From: Solobacterium sp.
GTDB taxonomy: Bacteria > Bacillota_I > Bacilli_A > Erysipelotrichales > Erysipelotrichaceae
Direction: 5' to 3'
Assembly: GCA_016284975.1 (NCBI GenBank)
Contig: JAEEPV010000318.1
Location: 1-5,964 of the forward strand
DNA: 5,964 nucleotides
In this document: positions 4,370 through 5,964 of the stretch, piece after piece
Layout of the letters: every line of letters begins with the position of its first letter
How positions within the stretch are numbered: the first letter of the stretch is position 1
Notes under the pieces: model-generated
Databases searched by the model: none
The model's input: only the letters and a program-made list of their open reading frames with translations
Told to the model about the DNA's origin: nothing
Made by a program: the position numbers and the translations under genes

Positions 4370-5964
4370 ATGGGAATCTATTCAGAAGTTATACGGGAAA
4401 AAGAAAACCAGAACCGGATTCTGGAAGAATATGCGGATGAAGCGCTTTTGAAAGATGTTCATGTGCGCAGAAACGAAAGCGAAACCGACGATGTTCAGAA
4501 TGTACTGATGTTTATCCTCGATAAATTCAAAGTATCGGTCTCCCGTCAGTACGGCAATTTCAAGACCGAGGAACTGCTTGAAACGATACTGGATCCACTG
4601 GGGATGATGTATCGCAGCGAGGAATCGGTACTGGATGCGGCAAAGGATCGGACGGAGTATATTCTTGCATTCCGCCAGGATGGCAAGGCAGTTGCGCTGT
4701 ATCCGTCCTTTATCGGCTATCGCTGGTATTGTCCGCATGAATCCAAAAAGGGATGGGCGACGAGAGATTACATCCGAAAGCTGAAGCCGGCGTGCTTTGT
4801 GCTCAATCAGCCTCTGCTGGAGACACGTACGATCATCACGACCTTTATCGTCAATGTGCTGAAGTATCTGACCGTCTACGATGTCGTGATCATGCTGGCG
4901 GCGGCGGCTGCGGTTTCGTTTCTGGGTCTTTATCTTCCGAGGATCAACCAGTGGGTCTATAACGTATTCCTGAAACAGACGCCACCGGACTATCGGTCAC
5001 TGCAGGTGATGTTCTGCGTGTTCCTCTCCGTGAACCTGGTGAGAGGTGTGATCGGATTAATCAAAACGAAAGTACTTACGCTGATCCGCAACCGGGTATC
5101 GATCCGGATCCAGGCGGCGGTCATGGCAAAGGCACTGCATCTGCCAAGATCGTTCTTCGCTTCCACCTCATCCGGTAAACTGTCCAAGCGGATGAGCAAC
5201 TGTACGAATCTTTCCAACATGATTCTCAACATCTTCCTGGATGTGCTGCTGAACTTCTCGTTCTCGGGCGTATATCTTGCCCAGATGCACCGGATTTCCC
5301 CGGAACTGTTCAGACCGGCACTGATCTTCATCGTGCTCAAGCTGGTTGTTTCCATTATCGGAGCAATTGGAAACGGCATGATCAACCGGGAAACGATGGC
5401 GGTCGATATGGAGAACAACAGCTTCTTCTATTCCGTCATCCGCGGTATCCAGAAGGTCAAGGGCATGGGTGCGGAAAAGGCGGTCTATGCCAGATGGGCG
5501 GAAATGTACCGCACCACGCTGCACTATAACTACAACAAACCGTTCTTCCTGCGCCATCAGGGAGCGATTCTTACCGCGCTTACGACCTGCGCAACGATCA
5601 CACTGATGGGAACTGCCGCGTTCAACGATATTACCCGTGAGCAGTATATGATCTTCAGCTCTTCCTACAGCATGATCGTATCGGTAGCCGGTACGGTTAC
5701 CAGCGTTATGGGTCAGATCTTCAAGATGTGGATCCTCGCGGATAATGTAAGACCGCTGTTCGAGTCTCCGAATGAGCAGAACAAGTCCATGGAATATGTA
5801 CGCTTTCTCAAGGGCAATATCCGGGTTGAAAATGTTCACTTCAGTTATGATCCCGAGCAGAGTGTAGGATGCCTCAGAGGTATTTCTCTGAAGATTCAAG
5901 CGGGTGAAAAGCTGGCAATTGTCGGTGAAAGCGGATGCGGCAAGAGTACGCTTCTTAAAATCAT
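4370..5964 (+). CDS. NHLM/bacteriocin-type ABC exporter, partner subunit (3' truncated by window end)
   Basis: The frame is open from ATG 4370 to the window edge, giving 531 residues. AGGTGA (4360-4365) lies 4 bases before the start, and the gap to the previous stop is 12 bases, so the two are one operon. Residues about 40-150 form the non-catalytic N-terminal domain seen in the ATP-binding exporter of NHLM systems (NHLM_micro_ABC2 type), with the tell-tale stretch DGKAVALYPSFIGYRW (104-119). Likely membrane helices follow near 171-190, 211-230, 285-305, 316-335, 400-418 and 427-447. The ATPase domain starts about 474 and shows Walker A GESGCGKST (519-527); Q-loop, signature, Walker B and H-loop lie beyond the window. 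It has no peptidase domain. It probably works with the preceding exporter in the cytoplasmic membrane; an HlyD-type adaptor often accompanies such pairs but would be outside this window. Truncation is by the window edge, not a mutation. Confidence 0.92.
   Translation, partial: MGIYSEVIREKENQNRILEEYADEALLKDVHVRRNESETDDVQNVLMFILDKFKVSVSRQYGNFKTEELLETILDPLGMMYRSEESVLDAAKDRTEYILAFRQDGKAVALYPSFIGYRWYCPHESKKGWATRDYIRKLKPACFVLNQPLLETRTIITTFIVNVLKYLTVYDVVIMLAAAAAVSFLGLYLPRINQWVYNVFLKQTPPDYRSLQVMFCVFLSVNLVRGVIGLIKTKVLTLIRNRVSIRIQAAVMAKALHLPRSFFASTSSGKLSKRMSNCTNLSNMILNIFLDVLLNFSFSGVYLAQMHRISPELFRPALIFIVLKLVVSIIGAIGNGMINRETMAVDMENNSFFYSVIRGIQKVKGMGAEKAVYARWAEMYRTTLHYNYNKPFFLRHQGAILTALTTCATITLMGTAAFNDITREQYMIFSSSYSMIVSVAGTVTSVMGQIFKMWILADNVRPLFESPNEQNKSMEYVRFLKGNIRVENVHFSYDPEQSVGCLRGISLKIQAGEKLAIVGESGCGKSTLLKI

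Noticed and set aside
4382..4738. Minus-strand open frame of 118 codons
   Set aside because: It overlaps the N-terminal domain of the second exporter, whose start, ribosome-binding site and family pattern are convincing.
5168..5899. Minus-strand open frame of 243 codons inside the second exporter
   Set aside because: It is antisense to the transmembrane/ATPase coding region; its His/Arg/Asp-rich product is what reverse-reading of GC-biased codons gives.
1..5964. CRISPR arrays, tRNA/rRNA genes, insertion sequences
   Set aside because: Reading both strands showed no regularly spaced repeats, no cloverleaf or rRNA-like segments, and no transposase or terminal inverted repeats.

Overview
The window looks like chromosomal DNA of a Bacillota (Firmicutes) bacterium. 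Ribosome-binding sites are strong AGGAGG-type, genes are tightly packed, promoters are sigma-A-like, there are intrinsic terminators, and the secretion machinery is of a RiPP/bacteriocin type. Coding DNA is moderately GC-rich, while the first ~215 bases and the short intergenic gaps are clearly AT-rich. A gut or oral Erysipelotrichia-like or Clostridia-like host is a guess from overall feel, not something the sequence proves.

Layout. Positions 2-103 may be the last 33 codons of an upstream gene. A small gene (216-506, +) encodes a 96-residue protein whose 17-residue N-terminus is a classic double-glycine leader (QLNAVSGG); the rest is cysteine-free, acidic and Trp/Tyr-rich. A cyclase/kynurenine-formamidase-like metalloenzyme (653-1417, -) converges on it, with a long hairpin (595-635) between them. 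A divergent promoter region with an 11-base-arm inverted repeat (1508-1534) separates the cyclase from a small double-zinc-ribbon protein (1602-2084, +), which ends in a strong terminator (2091-2128). A two-gene operon follows: an NHLM-type ABC exporter with an N-terminal C39 peptidase-like domain (2174-4357) and the partner NHLM-type ABC exporter (4370 to the window end, cut just after its Walker A motif).

How it may work together. Paired exporters of this kind secrete leader-bearing peptides in NHLM/bacteriocin systems, and the double-glycine protein upstream is the only visible candidate cargo. The main oddity is that the C39 domain of the first exporter has lost both the catalytic Cys (Asn14) and the catalytic His (Tyr87), while its ATPase motifs are intact. 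It should bind leaders but not cut them. If the small protein is its cargo, cleavage must come from another protease or not occur. No RiPP-modifying enzyme and no HlyD-type adaptor lies in the window. The cyclase and zinc-ribbon genes have their own signals and no evident role in secretion.
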